Below are positions 23,048 through 29,083 of a stretch of 38,103 bases of DNA, piece after piece. Below the pieces are notes generated by a model. It did no database searches and was not told the origin of the DNA. It saw only the letters and a program-made list of their open reading frames with translations. This DNA is from a virus. A program made the position numbers and the translations under genes. The first letter of the stretch is position 1. The number at the start of each line of letters is the position of its first letter. The DNA is taken from positions 1 through 38,103 of the IMG/VR virus record IMGVR_UViG_3300042465_001906; one strand, 5' to 3'.

Positions 23048-23796
23048 ATTCCGAAATGGCTGGAGGTTTGTGGTTTACGGTAAATCTGATTGGCAGGAAC
23101 ATTGATGGCCGTGACGTTTGATACTTCGTAGTCTTCGAGTCCACGCCAACTGTTGTCAATGCATCTAAGGATTACCTTGATGGATCTTTGTTCCCCCCAA
23201 TCCTCGATCTTTTTGAACTGCATCTTGATGGTTGAGTTGGTAAGTGGTTTCTTCATCTCATTGCGGTAGGTTAGCCACTTCTGCCAAGCCTCTCTGAACT
23301 CTTCCGATTCAAAAGGTAAATCAAGCGCAACTGCGCCTCCTTCCTTCCTTCCTTTCCTTTCCTTTCCCTTCCCTTCCCCTGAGCACGCGTCAGCACGCGT
23401 AGTTTCTCCCGTGCTTTCACCCGTGTTTACACGCGTCAAATCGGATGAAAATAAGTCAGGCTGGTGGTATGGAGGGAGCGAACTCTCTTGCTCACGATTA
23501 TTTATGACCTGATGGCGGCTGAACGATGGGACAAACCCGTACGCTTTTCCGTCAACCTCGTACTTAACGATGAACTCATTATCTGTCAGAATCTTGAGAA
23601 TCACTTCAAAATCGATCTGCTCGTAAGGAAGGATCTGTGCGCCAAGTCTCCGTGCGTCCCACTTGAAGCGTCCCTCACGGTCACTGCATGACCATAAACC
23701 CATAAGAGAGATTCTCACAGGTAGTTGCGAGTTCCGATCAAGATCAGCTAGCAGTGGGTGAGTAAAAAACTCTGGCTTGTATGTTCGTATTCTCAT
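23044..23796 (-). CDS. Replication initiator-like protein
   Basis: A 250-residue protein. The N-terminal 110 residues (RIRTYKPEFFTHPLLADLD, WSCSDREGRFKWDARRLGA, SFSRHQVINNREQESSLP) form the winged-helix type domain found in many phage replication proteins beside DnaB. A low-complexity linker (residues 115-155) with Thr/Gly/Glu and Lys/Arg/Gly runs follows, then a helical domain (EFREAWQKWLTYRNEMKKPL) likely to contact the helicase. The linker DNA holds iteron-like repeats and a purine tract, as in lambda O. It overlaps both neighbours by 4 bases. Confidence 0.8.
   Translation of the reverse strand: MRIRTYKPEFFTHPLLADLDRNSQLPVRISLMGLWSCSDREGRFKWDARRLGAQILPYEQIDFEVILKILTDNEFIVKYEVDGKAYGFVPSFSRHQVINNREQESSLPPYHQPDLFSSDLTRVNTGESTGETTRADACSGEGKGKERKGRKEGGAVALDLPFESEEFREAWQKWLTYRNEMKKPLTNSTIKMQFKKIEDWGEQRSIKVILRCIDNSWRGLEDYEVSNVTAINVPANQIYRKPQTSSHFGI
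23336..23438. other. Candidate replication origin inside the initiator gene
   Basis: Between 23382 and 23438 the motif ACGCGT occurs three times (23385, 23395, 23431). Two related CACGGG(T/A)GAAA units lie between them on the minus strand, giving about five near-tandem 10-12-base units. Directly beside them, 23336-23380 is pure pyrimidine on the plus strand apart from its last base (TTCC/TTTCC runs), a strong strand asymmetry. Lambda-type origins combine iterons and a purine-biased tract within the initiator gene; the role here is inferred. Confidence 0.5.
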
Positions 23797-23996
23797 GATT
23801 CTTGGTTTTCGGTTTGGTTTTGATCATCGTTGCACATGGCAGCACAGGTCAGGTAAAGCATCCCCTCTAGCGTCAGGTCATGCGTATAGCATAGTGTATC
23901 GATGGTATCCCAACCAGCCTGAACCATGCTGATCCTGCGACCAATGAGCTTGTCTTTTTCTCGTTTTAGCGGCCGTCCTCGTAGTTTCTTTTCCAT
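23793..23996 (-). CDS. Small basic protein upstream of the initiator
   Basis: A 67-residue protein with a basic N-terminus (MEKKLRGRPLKREKDKLIGR). The GRPLK pattern resembles AT-hook-like DNA-binding peptides. A helical C-terminal part (TIDTLCYTHDLTLEGMLYLT) could be a small ribbon-helix-helix-type fold. It overlaps the initiator start by 4 bases. Possibly a DNA-binding accessory of replication; unproven. Confidence 0.6.
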   Translation of the reverse strand: MEKKLRGRPLKREKDKLIGRRISMVQAGWDTIDTLCYTHDLTLEGMLYLTCAAMCNDDQNQTENQES

Positions 23997-24008
23997 TGTA
24001 TTATTTTG

Positions 24009-24353
24009 TTATTTGTCTTTCACAAATTGTCCATCGACCATGCGCCCAGTGCGAGCTGAAATGATCTTGACGACCGAATCCAAGCAGACCTCGATGGGAA
24101 GTCCAGTCATTTCTCCAATCAAAATCATCACGACCAGCATGTCGCCCAGCCCATCCTTGATTTCATCTAGGATTTCCCACGTTTCAGCGGTGGTTTTTGC
24201 CAGTGGTAATCGCTCCAAAGCTGAGAGGGTTTCCTGATATTCCTCCGTTAGCTTCGCCGTTTGGCGTTGGATCGTTCCTGTTCCGTACGGCCCTGTGATT
24301 CCCTTACTGATGCCCCATGCTCTCGCTGCTTCGATGTTATTTTGAATATCCAT
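24009..24353 (-). CDS. MazG-like nucleotide pyrophosphohydrolase
   Basis: A 114-residue protein from ATG at 24351-24353 (MDIQNNIEAARAWGISKGIT). The all-alpha NTP-PPase pattern is visible: KLTEEYQETLSAL with the EExxE-like acidic motif, and DEIKDGLGDMLVVMILIGEM with the ExxD-like second motif. Such enzymes hydrolyse (d)NTPs to monophosphates; phage copies shift nucleotide pools or lower alarmone stress. A longer frame to 24446 is rejected because it runs into the preceding gene; with this start the overlap is 17 bases. Confidence 0.75.
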   Translation of the reverse strand: MDIQNNIEAARAWGISKGITGPYGTGTIQRQTAKLTEEYQETLSALERLPLAKTTAETWEILDEIKDGLGDMLVVMILIGEMTGLPIEVCLDSVVKIISARTGRMVDGQFVKDK

Positions 24354-24540
24354 ATTGTTCGTGATAAATGTTTGCTGATTCTTCGATTTGCTCAAGTTTT
24401 GTGTATAGTTTGTCAATGCCAGAGAACAGATTGTCCAACTGATCATTTGTCAGGATGTGATTGCTTGCCGCAACCTCGTCCTTTAATTTATTCGTGAGGT
24501 ACTTCAGGAATCTCACTTCGTGTATTGGTTCGTTTTGCAT
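24337..24540 (-). CDS. Small acidic helical protein next to the tRNA cluster
   Basis: A 67-residue protein from ATG at 24538-24540 (MQNEPIHEVRFLKYLTNKLK). It is largely helical with a heptad-like stretch (NLFSGIDKLYTKLEQIEES). It begins 10 bases after the end of tRNA-Arg and overlaps the MazG-like gene by 17 bases. The frame remains open back to 24762 through the tRNA gene, but that extension is rejected. Unknown function. Confidence 0.6.
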   Translation of the reverse strand: MQNEPIHEVRFLKYLTNKLKDEVAASNHILTNDQLDNLFSGIDKLYTKLEQIEESANIYHEQYGYSK

Positions 24541-24549
24541 ATAAGAAAA

Positions 24550-24626
24550 TGGTGCATCTAGCGGGAGTCGAACCCACAACCCCCGAATTAGAATTTCGAT
24601 GCTCTGTCCAGTTGAGCTATAGATGC
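24550..24626 (-). tRNA. tRNA-Arg (UCU) with encoded CCA
   Basis: Minus strand. Acceptor GCATCTA/TAGATGC, D arm GCTC/GAGC, anticodon arm TCGAA-ATTCTAA-TTCGG with anticodon TCT, variable GGGTT, T arm GTGGG-TTCGACT-CCCGC. Discriminator A and CCA are encoded (24553-24550). All stems pair with one G-U per arm at most. It would read AGA codons. Confidence 0.95.
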
Positions 24627-24635
24627 TAAAAGTTT

Positions 24636-24706
24636 CCCACCATAGGGGTATTTCACGCCCACTGACTGCTGCATTGTCCGCACTAATCCTTATGCAATAT
24701 GGTGGG
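24636..24706 (-). ncRNA. tRNA-like element between two tRNA genes
   Basis: The 71 bases begin and end with a perfect 9-bp stem, CCCACCATA/TATGGTGGG. Inside are a D-arm-like stem GCAT/GTGC with loop AAGGATTA, a 3-bp stem GAC/GTC with nine-base loop AATGCAGCA (centre GCA), and GGG/CCC around CGTGAAATA in place of the T arm. It has tRNA layout but weak inner arms, so it is either a decayed tRNA or a tRNA mimic. Confidence 0.4.
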
Positions 24707-24766
24707 GTCTCTCTATCCAGAACCCTGAGATGTGGGTGAAAAACGACTACTGGACTGTCCAAGTGA

Positions 24767-24836
24767 GCCTCCTATCAGAATCGAACTGATGACTTCGTTT
24801 TATCTTTACGGTGCTTTACCACTAAGCTCAGGAGGC
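24767..24836 (-). tRNA. tRNA with degenerate anticodon arm, tentative Ile (GAU)
   Basis: Minus strand. Acceptor GCCTCCT/AGGAGGC, D arm GCTT-AGTGGTA-AAGC and T arm ATCAG-TTCGATT-CTGAT are perfect. The anticodon arm CCGTA-AAGATAA-AACGA has only three internal pairs, C-A and A-A mismatches at its ends, and A instead of U at position 33. If aligned normally the anticodon is GAT. No CCA is encoded. It may be a pseudo-tRNA or a functional variant. Confidence 0.65.
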
Positions 24837-24837
24837 A

Positions 24838-24957
24838 TAAAGTTTGCTGGTTACGATTCCAGCGCAAGCATATCGTTCTTGCCGTTCTCTGGTGGGTTGT
24901 GCCGCCAGCATCTTTTCACGTTTTCCGCTTTCCGTTTATCAATTGGTGCGCTAGAAA
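24838..24957. other. Short gap with hairpins beside the tRNA cluster
   Basis: No gene. On the minus strand GCAAG-AACGATATG-CTTGC (5-bp stem, 9-base loop) and GCTGG-AATCGTAA-CCAGC (5-bp stem, 8-base loop) lie next to each other. They recall anticodon and T arms but no acceptor or D arm completes a tRNA. Confidence 0.4.
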
Positions 24958-25398
24958 TTATTTACTGACACGATTCACAACCCTCGTCCATATTGCACGA
25001 AGCAGGCCGCGCTGGCAAGGGATCGTTGAAGTCGTCGTCTTCAGAGATTGTGATTGGTTCAGTAATTGGTGTGTGTTGCATTTGTTTTCTTGTTTGTCGT
25101 TGATATAACCAGCGATAAGGATGACATAGTTAAGTATGTCCAGCAAAGCGTCAAGAACAGATTCGTCCTTAACCGATAATTTGCCGTTTTTATCAAATGT
25201 CGCAACCCTTTGGAATTTATCCATAGCGCGGAGCATGATGCCAGTAACAGGACTGACCCCAAATATCTCGGAGGAACGAAAGTTAATGTATGGATCATCG
25301 CCGTTAGCGTAATCAGAATTTTTAACCCTAATAACCTCTTTGCATTTGGCAAACATTTCATCCTGCAAGTCGAATAGTATTTCACGTTTTGATTTCAT
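24958..25398 (-). CDS. DUF1599-like nucleotide-metabolism protein
   Basis: A 146-residue protein. Residues 15-100 carry the pattern KNSDYANGDDPYINFR, RAMDKFQRVATF and SVLDALLDILNYVILIAGY, which resembles the DUF1599 / nucleotide-modification-associated family near MazG-type folds, with conserved acidic and Arg residues. Phage members are thought to act on nucleotides. The C-terminal 40 residues (NKCNTHQLLNQSQSLKTTTS) look unlike the family and may be a tail acquired by extension into former spacer next to the tRNAs. Overlaps the HNH gene by 4 bases. Confidence 0.7.
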   Translation of the reverse strand: MKSKREILFDLQDEMFAKCKEVIRVKNSDYANGDDPYINFRSSEIFGVSPVTGIMLRAMDKFQRVATFDKNGKLSVKDESVLDALLDILNYVILIAGYINDKQENKCNTHQLLNQSQSLKTTTSTIPCQRGLLRAIWTRVVNRVSK

Positions 25399-25934
25399 TG
25401 TTTTTCAGTTTGCTTTAATGGTCTTCCAGTTATTCCTCTTGATCTAGCTATTCTTAATACTTGTTCTTCGCATATGCTGAATTGATGAGCAAGTTTTTTA
25501 GCGGTTACTCCAGATCGTTTGAGGTCGCACAACTCATTTCTTTGATCGTCGCTTAATTTTGAATTGGTATTATTTGAACCAGTAAATTTATGACGGTTTA
25601 TCCACATTCCATTCTTGGTTCCTCTTGCTTTTTTTTCTGGAGGGCAATAAGGCAACTTCATTCTTCCTTTTTTCAATGCGTCTTGCATATTATCTTTTTG
25701 GCTTCCAAGAAATAAATGGTCAGTATTACAGCAAGCTGGGTTATCGCATTTGTGCAACACAAACAGGCCATCAGGAATTTCTCCGTTTTTTATCTCCCAC
25801 GCAAGTCTATGCGCTCCCATCATTTTTCCATTTACCTTGATTAGACCATATGGATTCCTATGTCTTTGCCACTCCAAACACCCGTTGTCGTTTTGCTTTA
25901 GCTTAGATTCTAGTCTTTGTTGTGCGCTTTCCAT
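25395..25934 (-). CDS. HNH endonuclease with C-terminal HTH
   Basis: A 179-residue endonuclease. The HNH core is GAHRLAWEIKNG (40-51) and LHKCDNPACCNTDHLFLG (60-77), where the Cys residues likely hold a structural zinc and H73 is in the catalytic helix. A linker with GTKNGMWINRHKFTGSNN precedes a helix-turn-helix at about 125-168 (KLSDDQRNELCDLKRSGVT). This is the common mobile phage HNH of the NUMOD/HTH type. It sits between the RuvC-like and DUF1599-like genes and is probably a homing gene. Confidence 0.9.
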   Translation of the reverse strand: MESAQQRLESKLKQNDNGCLEWQRHRNPYGLIKVNGKMMGAHRLAWEIKNGEIPDGLFVLHKCDNPACCNTDHLFLGSQKDNMQDALKKGRMKLPYCPPEKKARGTKNGMWINRHKFTGSNNTNSKLSDDQRNELCDLKRSGVTAKKLAHQFSICEEQVLRIARSRGITGRPLKQTEKQ

Positions 25935-25938
25935 ATTT

Positions 25939-26370
25939 TTATTGTTTTAGTCCGTATGTCATAATCAGTAATGCGTCAGCATTGGAATGGGTAATCGTAA
26001 TGTCGGGGAATAATTGTTGTGCCAGACGTTTTGTCACGTTCTTGTCACCCTTCGTCATACACCCAAGTTCTTTCATCCAAACCTGTGGGCGAACCCGTGT
26101 GAATGGGATTGAAGCTGCCGTAAGTGCCATTTCAAGGTGACCAAATCCATTGCCGAAGCTGAATGCCGATACCACACCCATCTGGGGAGAGGAGGCAACT
26201 TGTTCAAGGTAGCAGTGAGGAAGCTCAAGATTACCATGAGCATCGTTTGAGATGGACTCAATCAAATCCCATAAGTCTTTGATAGTATCTGGCATTTTTT
26301 CCACACAGACTCCGTTGATGGAACTCCATGCGATTGCGCCGTTTTTACCTACGTCGATTCCAATGATCAT
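25939..26370 (-). CDS. RuvC-like Holliday junction resolvase
   Basis: A 143-residue RNase H-fold nuclease from ATG at 26368-26370 (MIIGIDVGKNGAIAWSS). Catalytic acids visible are D6 in GIDVG, E56 in CYLEQVASS and D132 in NADALLIMTYG, with VRPQVWMKELG typical of phage RuvC-like resolvases. It would trim branched DNA from recombination before packaging, alongside the ERF/exonuclease pair. Overlaps the preceding small gene by 4 bases, which supports this start over one 6 codons upstream. Confidence 0.85.
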   Translation of the reverse strand: MIIGIDVGKNGAIAWSSINGVCVEKMPDTIKDLWDLIESISNDAHGNLELPHCYLEQVASSPQMGVVSAFSFGNGFGHLEMALTAASIPFTRVRPQVWMKELGCMTKGDKNVTKRLAQQLFPDITITHSNADALLIMTYGLKQ

Positions 26371-26537
26371 TTTTTTATTTCCTTCCATCGTTCAGCTTCT
26401 GCTTTCCAGAGATCCCGCTCGCGTTCCAGTTTACGGGCAAATTCAACGCATACAGCATCGGCTGGCAAGCCGCCCATGGTGTAAAACCCAAAAAACATTT
26501 CAGCTAGTTCAGTGTCTGTTTCTGGTGTGTCACTCAT
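26367..26537 (-). CDS. Small acidic phage protein
   Basis: A 56-residue protein read directly: MSDTPETDTELAEMFFGFYT, then GGLPADAVCVEFARKLERER and DLWKAEAERWKEIKK. The opening PETD and the ARKLERERD helix recur in many small phage proteins, including this genome's 60-residue gene at 30244-30426 (MSKTPETDKIFA). It overlaps both neighbours by ATGA. Unknown function. Confidence 0.75.
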   Translation of the reverse strand: MSDTPETDTELAEMFFGFYTMGGLPADAVCVEFARKLERERDLWKAEAERWKEIKK

Positions 26538-26803
26538 TCCAGCACCTCCTGTACTGTGATTTGTTTCCAGCGATGGTCAAAAGTTGGGTGAGTTGTTACC
26601 ACTGTCTTTCCGTCATTTGTGTCAATTAGGTACACTTTGAACGTACGAGGCTCTGGCTTGATGCGGTAGTCCTGAGGGGTCGCTCCAAAGTCAATCTCAT
26701 CGTTGAGGTCGACCCATCCTGCATAGCCTTCGAGTTGTAGTGTTTTTCCGTCAGCCAATGCTTGTACGAGCGGTAAGTATTTACGTGCGTTTTGTGCGTT
26801 CAT
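26534..26803 (-). CDS. Unknown small early protein
   Basis: An 89-residue protein (MNAQNARKYLPLVQALADGK) with a helical start followed by a beta-rich part (LQLEGYAGWVDLNDEIDFGA, YRIKPEPRTFKVYLIDTND). The layout, 'ADGKTLQ....GW.D......DYRIKPE', is seen in many small phage proteins without known function. Overlaps neighbours by 4 bases on both sides. Confidence 0.75.
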   Translation of the reverse strand: MNAQNARKYLPLVQALADGKTLQLEGYAGWVDLNDEIDFGATPQDYRIKPEPRTFKVYLIDTNDGKTVVTTHPTFDHRWKQITVQEVLE

Positions 26804-26991
26804 AGCGTAATATCTTTAGTTTCGACTGAATAGAAATACTCGTAAATGTGATCAAGAACGGCTGTTGTAATCGAGTCTGTAATTTGATCGTCGGTAGGTT
26901 CGTCGGTGTGCTTGCGTGACCTTCTTAGTCCGTACTTAACACTTTCTTCAACTGCTCTTCCAAGCACTACATCTGTTTTTGGTACTAACAT
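26800..26991 (-). CDS. Unknown small early protein
   Basis: A 63-residue protein (MLVPKTDVVLGRAVEESVKY), charged and helical, with a C-terminal DHIYEYFYSVETKDITL. It lies 4 bases after the preceding gene and overlaps the next by 4. No motif recognised; the tight packing supports a real gene. Confidence 0.65.
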   Translation of the reverse strand: MLVPKTDVVLGRAVEESVKYGLRRSRKHTDEPTDDQITDSITTAVLDHIYEYFYSVETKDITL

Positions 26992-26995
26992 AATT

Positions 26996-27199
26996 TTATT
27001 CTTTCCAGCTTTTGATTTTAAGTTTGATTGCTAACTCCATACAGGCTTCTTCTTCAGTCTCAGCCTTGGCAGATACTTGTGTACCAGATCGGTAACACAT
27101 CCACCCGTCTTCTTCCTTTTTGCAAAGAATTGATTTATAAGCCATCCACTTCTTGCGAGGCGAGTAGCTTGTTACGTCTGTGAATAGTTCATCCTTCAT
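26996..27199 (-). CDS. Unknown small early protein
   Basis: A 67-residue protein (MKDELFTDVTSYSPRKKWMA). The part W.AYKS...KKEEDGWMCYRSGTQVSA followed by AKAETEEEACMELAIKLK resembles small dsRBD-like or HicB-like alpha/beta folds often found in phages, but this is a composition impression. Overlaps the upstream zinc-ribbon-like gene by 11 bases. Confidence 0.65.
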   Translation of the reverse strand: MKDELFTDVTSYSPRKKWMAYKSILCKKEEDGWMCYRSGTQVSAKAETEEEACMELAIKLKIKSWKE

Positions 27200-27395
27200 C
27201 GTATTTGCAGGTTTGTAGTGTTAGAAAATTACTTGTTCTTCTGAAGACTCTGTCACTGTATTGATCTGATGCACAAAACGCCATCTTCCTGACAGGAACT
27301 AAAGCCTTATTCGATTTCCGTTGCAGGTAGCAAACGCAACTTGGGCAGAATTCGTCCTGACTCTTGGCTTCGCATAGTTGGCATCTACCCTTCAT
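27189..27395 (-). CDS. Small zinc-finger-like protein
   Basis: A 68-residue protein with CQLCEAKSQDEFCPSC at residues 5-20, a clear CxxC...CxxC zinc knuckle, followed by a basic stretch (YLQRKSNKALVPVRKM). It overlaps the genes on both sides by 11 bases. Probably a small nucleic-acid- or protein-binding adaptor. Confidence 0.7.
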   Translation of the reverse strand: MKGRCQLCEAKSQDEFCPSCVCYLQRKSNKALVPVRKMAFCASDQYSDRVFRRTSNFLTLQTCKYDEG

Positions 27396-27549
27396 CGTCT
27401 AGTTTTTCCCATGTTGAGGTTTCATCGCAGTCGCAGTCATCGCAGATGTTGCACACATCCTTGACGGTCTTGCGAAAGATACTGTCATAGTTGTTGCCAT
27501 ACGTCTCTGCATTAACAGGTCGATATGCGTCACCCTTGCCCGCACTCAT
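27385..27549 (-). CDS. Small conserved phage protein, acidic Cys-rich end
   Basis: A 54-residue protein read from the bases: MSAGKGDAYRPVNAETYGNN, YDSIFRKTVKDVCNICDDCD, then CDETSTWEKLDDEG. The GKGDAYRPVN...YD.IF start is a pattern I recognise from many small phage proteins of unknown role. The Cys/Asp run (CNICDDCDCD) could bind metal. It overlaps upstream by ATGA and downstream by 11 bases. Confidence 0.75.
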   Translation of the reverse strand: MSAGKGDAYRPVNAETYGNNYDSIFRKTVKDVCNICDDCDCDETSTWEKLDDEG

Positions 27550-27683
27550 GACCAGACACAGATTGCTTGTTTTACTCGCTGGATCAATTCCTTTTTCCGT
27601 TGAGCCTTCTTGTTTCGTTCCCCGACCATCTTGATGATCTTCATCGTCAGGACAGGGTCGCGTCCAATGATTTCTAGTGTCAT
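27546..27683 (-). CDS. Small basic protein
   Basis: A 45-residue protein from ATG at 27681-27683: MTLEIIGRDPVLTMKIIKMV, then a strongly basic helix GERNKKAQRKKELIQRVKQA. It starts 4 bases after the preceding stop and overlaps the next gene by 4. An alternative upstream start would overlap the preceding gene. Unknown function. Confidence 0.55.
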   Translation of the reverse strand: MTLEIIGRDPVLTMKIIKMVGERNKKAQRKKELIQRVKQAICVWS

Positions 27684-27687
27684 ATGA

Positions 27688-27855
27688 TTAGGCTGGGATT
27701 GTTTGTTCGATCTCTTGATTGATTTTCCCAATCAACAATTGGAATGCTTCCATCTTAGATGCGTCACAATCGAACAGATTGAAAACGTCAAGGTTAAATC
27801 GTAGTGCAAGTAGTCCACCACGATATGTTCCAGCTTCTTCTGCGTAATTTCTCAT
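27688..27855 (-). CDS. Small protein, first gene after leader C
   Basis: A 55-residue protein from ATG at 27853-27855 (MRNYAEEAGTYRGGLLALRF), mainly helical (ASKMEAFQLLIGKINQEIEQ). An in-frame GTG at 27876 would start inside the leader hairpin, so ATG is preferred. It is the first gene of the segment served by the promoter-like region C. Unknown function. Confidence 0.6.
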   Translation of the reverse strand: MRNYAEEAGTYRGGLLALRFNLDVFNLFDCDASKMEAFQLLIGKINQEIEQTIPA

Positions 27856-27873
27856 TTTCGTATTTTGTTTTGC

Positions 27874-27950
27874 CACCCATCAGCGGGTGACTGGAATCAA
27901 CCTACACGATCAGAAATCAGAGTCGAGATATTTTTTCATAAAAATGAAAA
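27874..27950 (-). promoter_or_regulatory. Promoter-like region C with leader hairpin and palindrome
   Basis: On the minus strand an inverted repeat TTTTCAT-TTTT-ATGAAAA (27933-27950) is followed by AAATATCTCGACTC, then GTAGGTTGATTCCAGTCA (identical to leader B), then the hairpin CACCC-GCTGAT-GGGTG (27874-27889). The stem sequence differs from leaders A and B while the hairpin is kept. It lies right after the stop at 27956. Confidence 0.55.
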
Positions 27951-27955
27951 CAATT

Positions 27956-28180
27956 TTAATCTTGCTCCTCATCACTAACAACCAAGCAGTTATGTTGCTC
28001 GTTACGCTTCCTCATTTGCTTTCTCTCTGGCAATTCCTGCTGCTCACGGCGATAATGCGGGGAGTTTTTCATCAACCAGTGGTGGCAAGCCCATTTAACG
28101 TCAATGAACTCCTCAAAGGTTATTCTCGGCTCCTCCTTGCGCGTCTGGACAAACCTGACTGAGTAATGGCTACCTATCAT
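27956..28180 (-). CDS. Small basic protein
   Basis: A 74-residue protein (MIGSHYSVRFVQTRKEEPRI) with an aromatic middle (FIDVKWACHHWLMKNSPHYR) and a strongly charged helix (REQQELPERKQMRKRNEQHN). It overlaps the upstream gene by ATGA and is the last gene before region C. No family recognised. Confidence 0.6.
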   Translation of the reverse strand: MIGSHYSVRFVQTRKEEPRITFEEFIDVKWACHHWLMKNSPHYRREQQELPERKQMRKRNEQHNCLVVSDEEQD

Positions 28181-28392
28181 TTGATTTTTTCTAATGCTGC
28201 AAAACGATCCTCGTCAGATGCAAGGATAAGATCAATGTCGGAAACAAGCGGACACCCAGATTTGTTTTTAGGCATCGATGATCCAACTATTACACGCAAT
28301 GCGTTAACCCACCTGACACGCAGTTGCAAATTGTTTTTATCAAGCAGACCAACCCCTTGTTCTGCAATCTGAATGTCCGACTTATTATCCAT
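28177..28392 (-). CDS. Unknown small early protein
   Basis: A 71-residue protein from ATG at 28390-28392 (MDNKSDIQIAEQGVGLLDKN). A TTG four codons earlier would give an ATGA-like overlap with the upstream gene and is possible. Hydrophobic middle (VRWVNALRVIVGSSMP) and acidic C-terminal part (SDIDLILASDEDRFAALEKI). No function assigned. Confidence 0.55.
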   Translation of the reverse strand: MDNKSDIQIAEQGVGLLDKNNLQLRVRWVNALRVIVGSSMPKNKSGCPLVSDIDLILASDEDRFAALEKIK

Positions 28393-28400
28393 ACCACCAA

Positions 28401-28736
28401 TCAATCAAAACTTTCGCCATCCAACGTCACACTGTCAACGCAAAAATGTAAATCTAGTCGCAGCCACTTATCTCCATGACTACAACCTGCCCTAGATGTC
28501 GCTAGGAAGCCTCCTGTGGACGTTGAACCACCAGACACATCACATCTATCATCGATCATTTCAGCGGCCTGCTTGAGCAATTGTCGCGCTCCTTTTCTTA
28601 GATCATACTCCTCTGGGACGCACCCAGTTCCACTCCATGTCCAATCAAGCGACTCCATGACCTTCTGCACCTCTCCGAAATTAAACTCGTCCATAATGTC
28701 CTCGATCTGCTTCTGAATAAGTTCTTCTTTTGTCAT
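28401..28736 (-). CDS. Conserved phage protein of unknown function
   Basis: A 111-residue protein from ATG at 28734-28736 (MTKEELIQKQIEDIMDEFNF). The layout 'F.F..V.KVM..LDW.W', 'VPEEYDLRKGARQLLKQA' and 'STGGF.A' is one I recognise from many small phage proteins near recombination or SSB genes; its role is unknown. It overlaps the DnaA-like gene by ATGA, which fixes this start against the longer frame. Confidence 0.7.
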   Translation of the reverse strand: MTKEELIQKQIEDIMDEFNFGEVQKVMESLDWTWSGTGCVPEEYDLRKGARQLLKQAAEMIDDRCDVSGGSTSTGGFLATSRAGCSHGDKWLRLDLHFCVDSVTLDGESFD

Positions 28737-29071
28737 AATTTTAGTTTGTTTTCGATTGATTCTAATTTTTGTTGCACCAGTGGATTCACCTCCACCAGCA
28801 GCTTGAGCCTTGTCTTTGCCGTGCTTACGCAGGAGTGGTCTTTGCAATTTAAGATGGCAGCTACGAATTTCTGCTTCATGTCCCTAGCCAGAATATTCAT
28901 CGCAATAGTCCGTGCATACGAAATAAAAACTGTCTTTACGGAACTAGTCCCATTGACCTTTTGATTCTTGGACAGCTCGTCGATTGTAATTCCAAACTCA
29001 GCGCAAATAGCACTGGCAATCCTCTTGATATTCTCGACCTGTTCAAAGGTTGTATCTGCCCTGTAGACCAT
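28733..29071 (-). CDS. Stand-alone DnaA domain IV-like protein
   Basis: A 112-residue protein from ATG at 29069-29071. It fits the DnaA C-terminal DNA-binding domain: an N-terminal helix (FEQVENIKRIASAICAEFGI), TIDELSKNQKVN.....VKTVFISYARTIAMNILARD as the HTH helices, and KDHSCVSTAKTRLKLLVE (residues 78-95) as the signature, equivalent to RDHSTVLHA of host DnaA. No AAA+ ATPase domain is present. It could bind DnaA boxes, competing with host DnaA or marking a phage origin. Located after the SSB-like gene; a hairpin lies just upstream. Confidence 0.75.
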   Translation of the reverse strand: MVYRADTTFEQVENIKRIASAICAEFGITIDELSKNQKVNGTSSVKTVFISYARTIAMNILARDMKQKFVAAILNCKDHSCVSTAKTRLKLLVEVNPLVQQKLESIENKLKL

Positions 29072-29083
29072 GGTAGGAAGGCA

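Noticed and set aside
24541-24762. N-terminal extension of the small gene at 24337-24540
   Set aside because: The extension reads straight through tRNA-Arg and the tRNA-like element.
24838-24957. Fourth tRNA
   Set aside because: Two arm-like hairpins are present but no acceptor and D arm complete a cloverleaf on either strand.
25598-25606. DnaA box TTATCCACA as origin marker
   Set aside because: A single copy inside the HNH gene; not enough to call an origin, although noted beside the DnaA-like gene.
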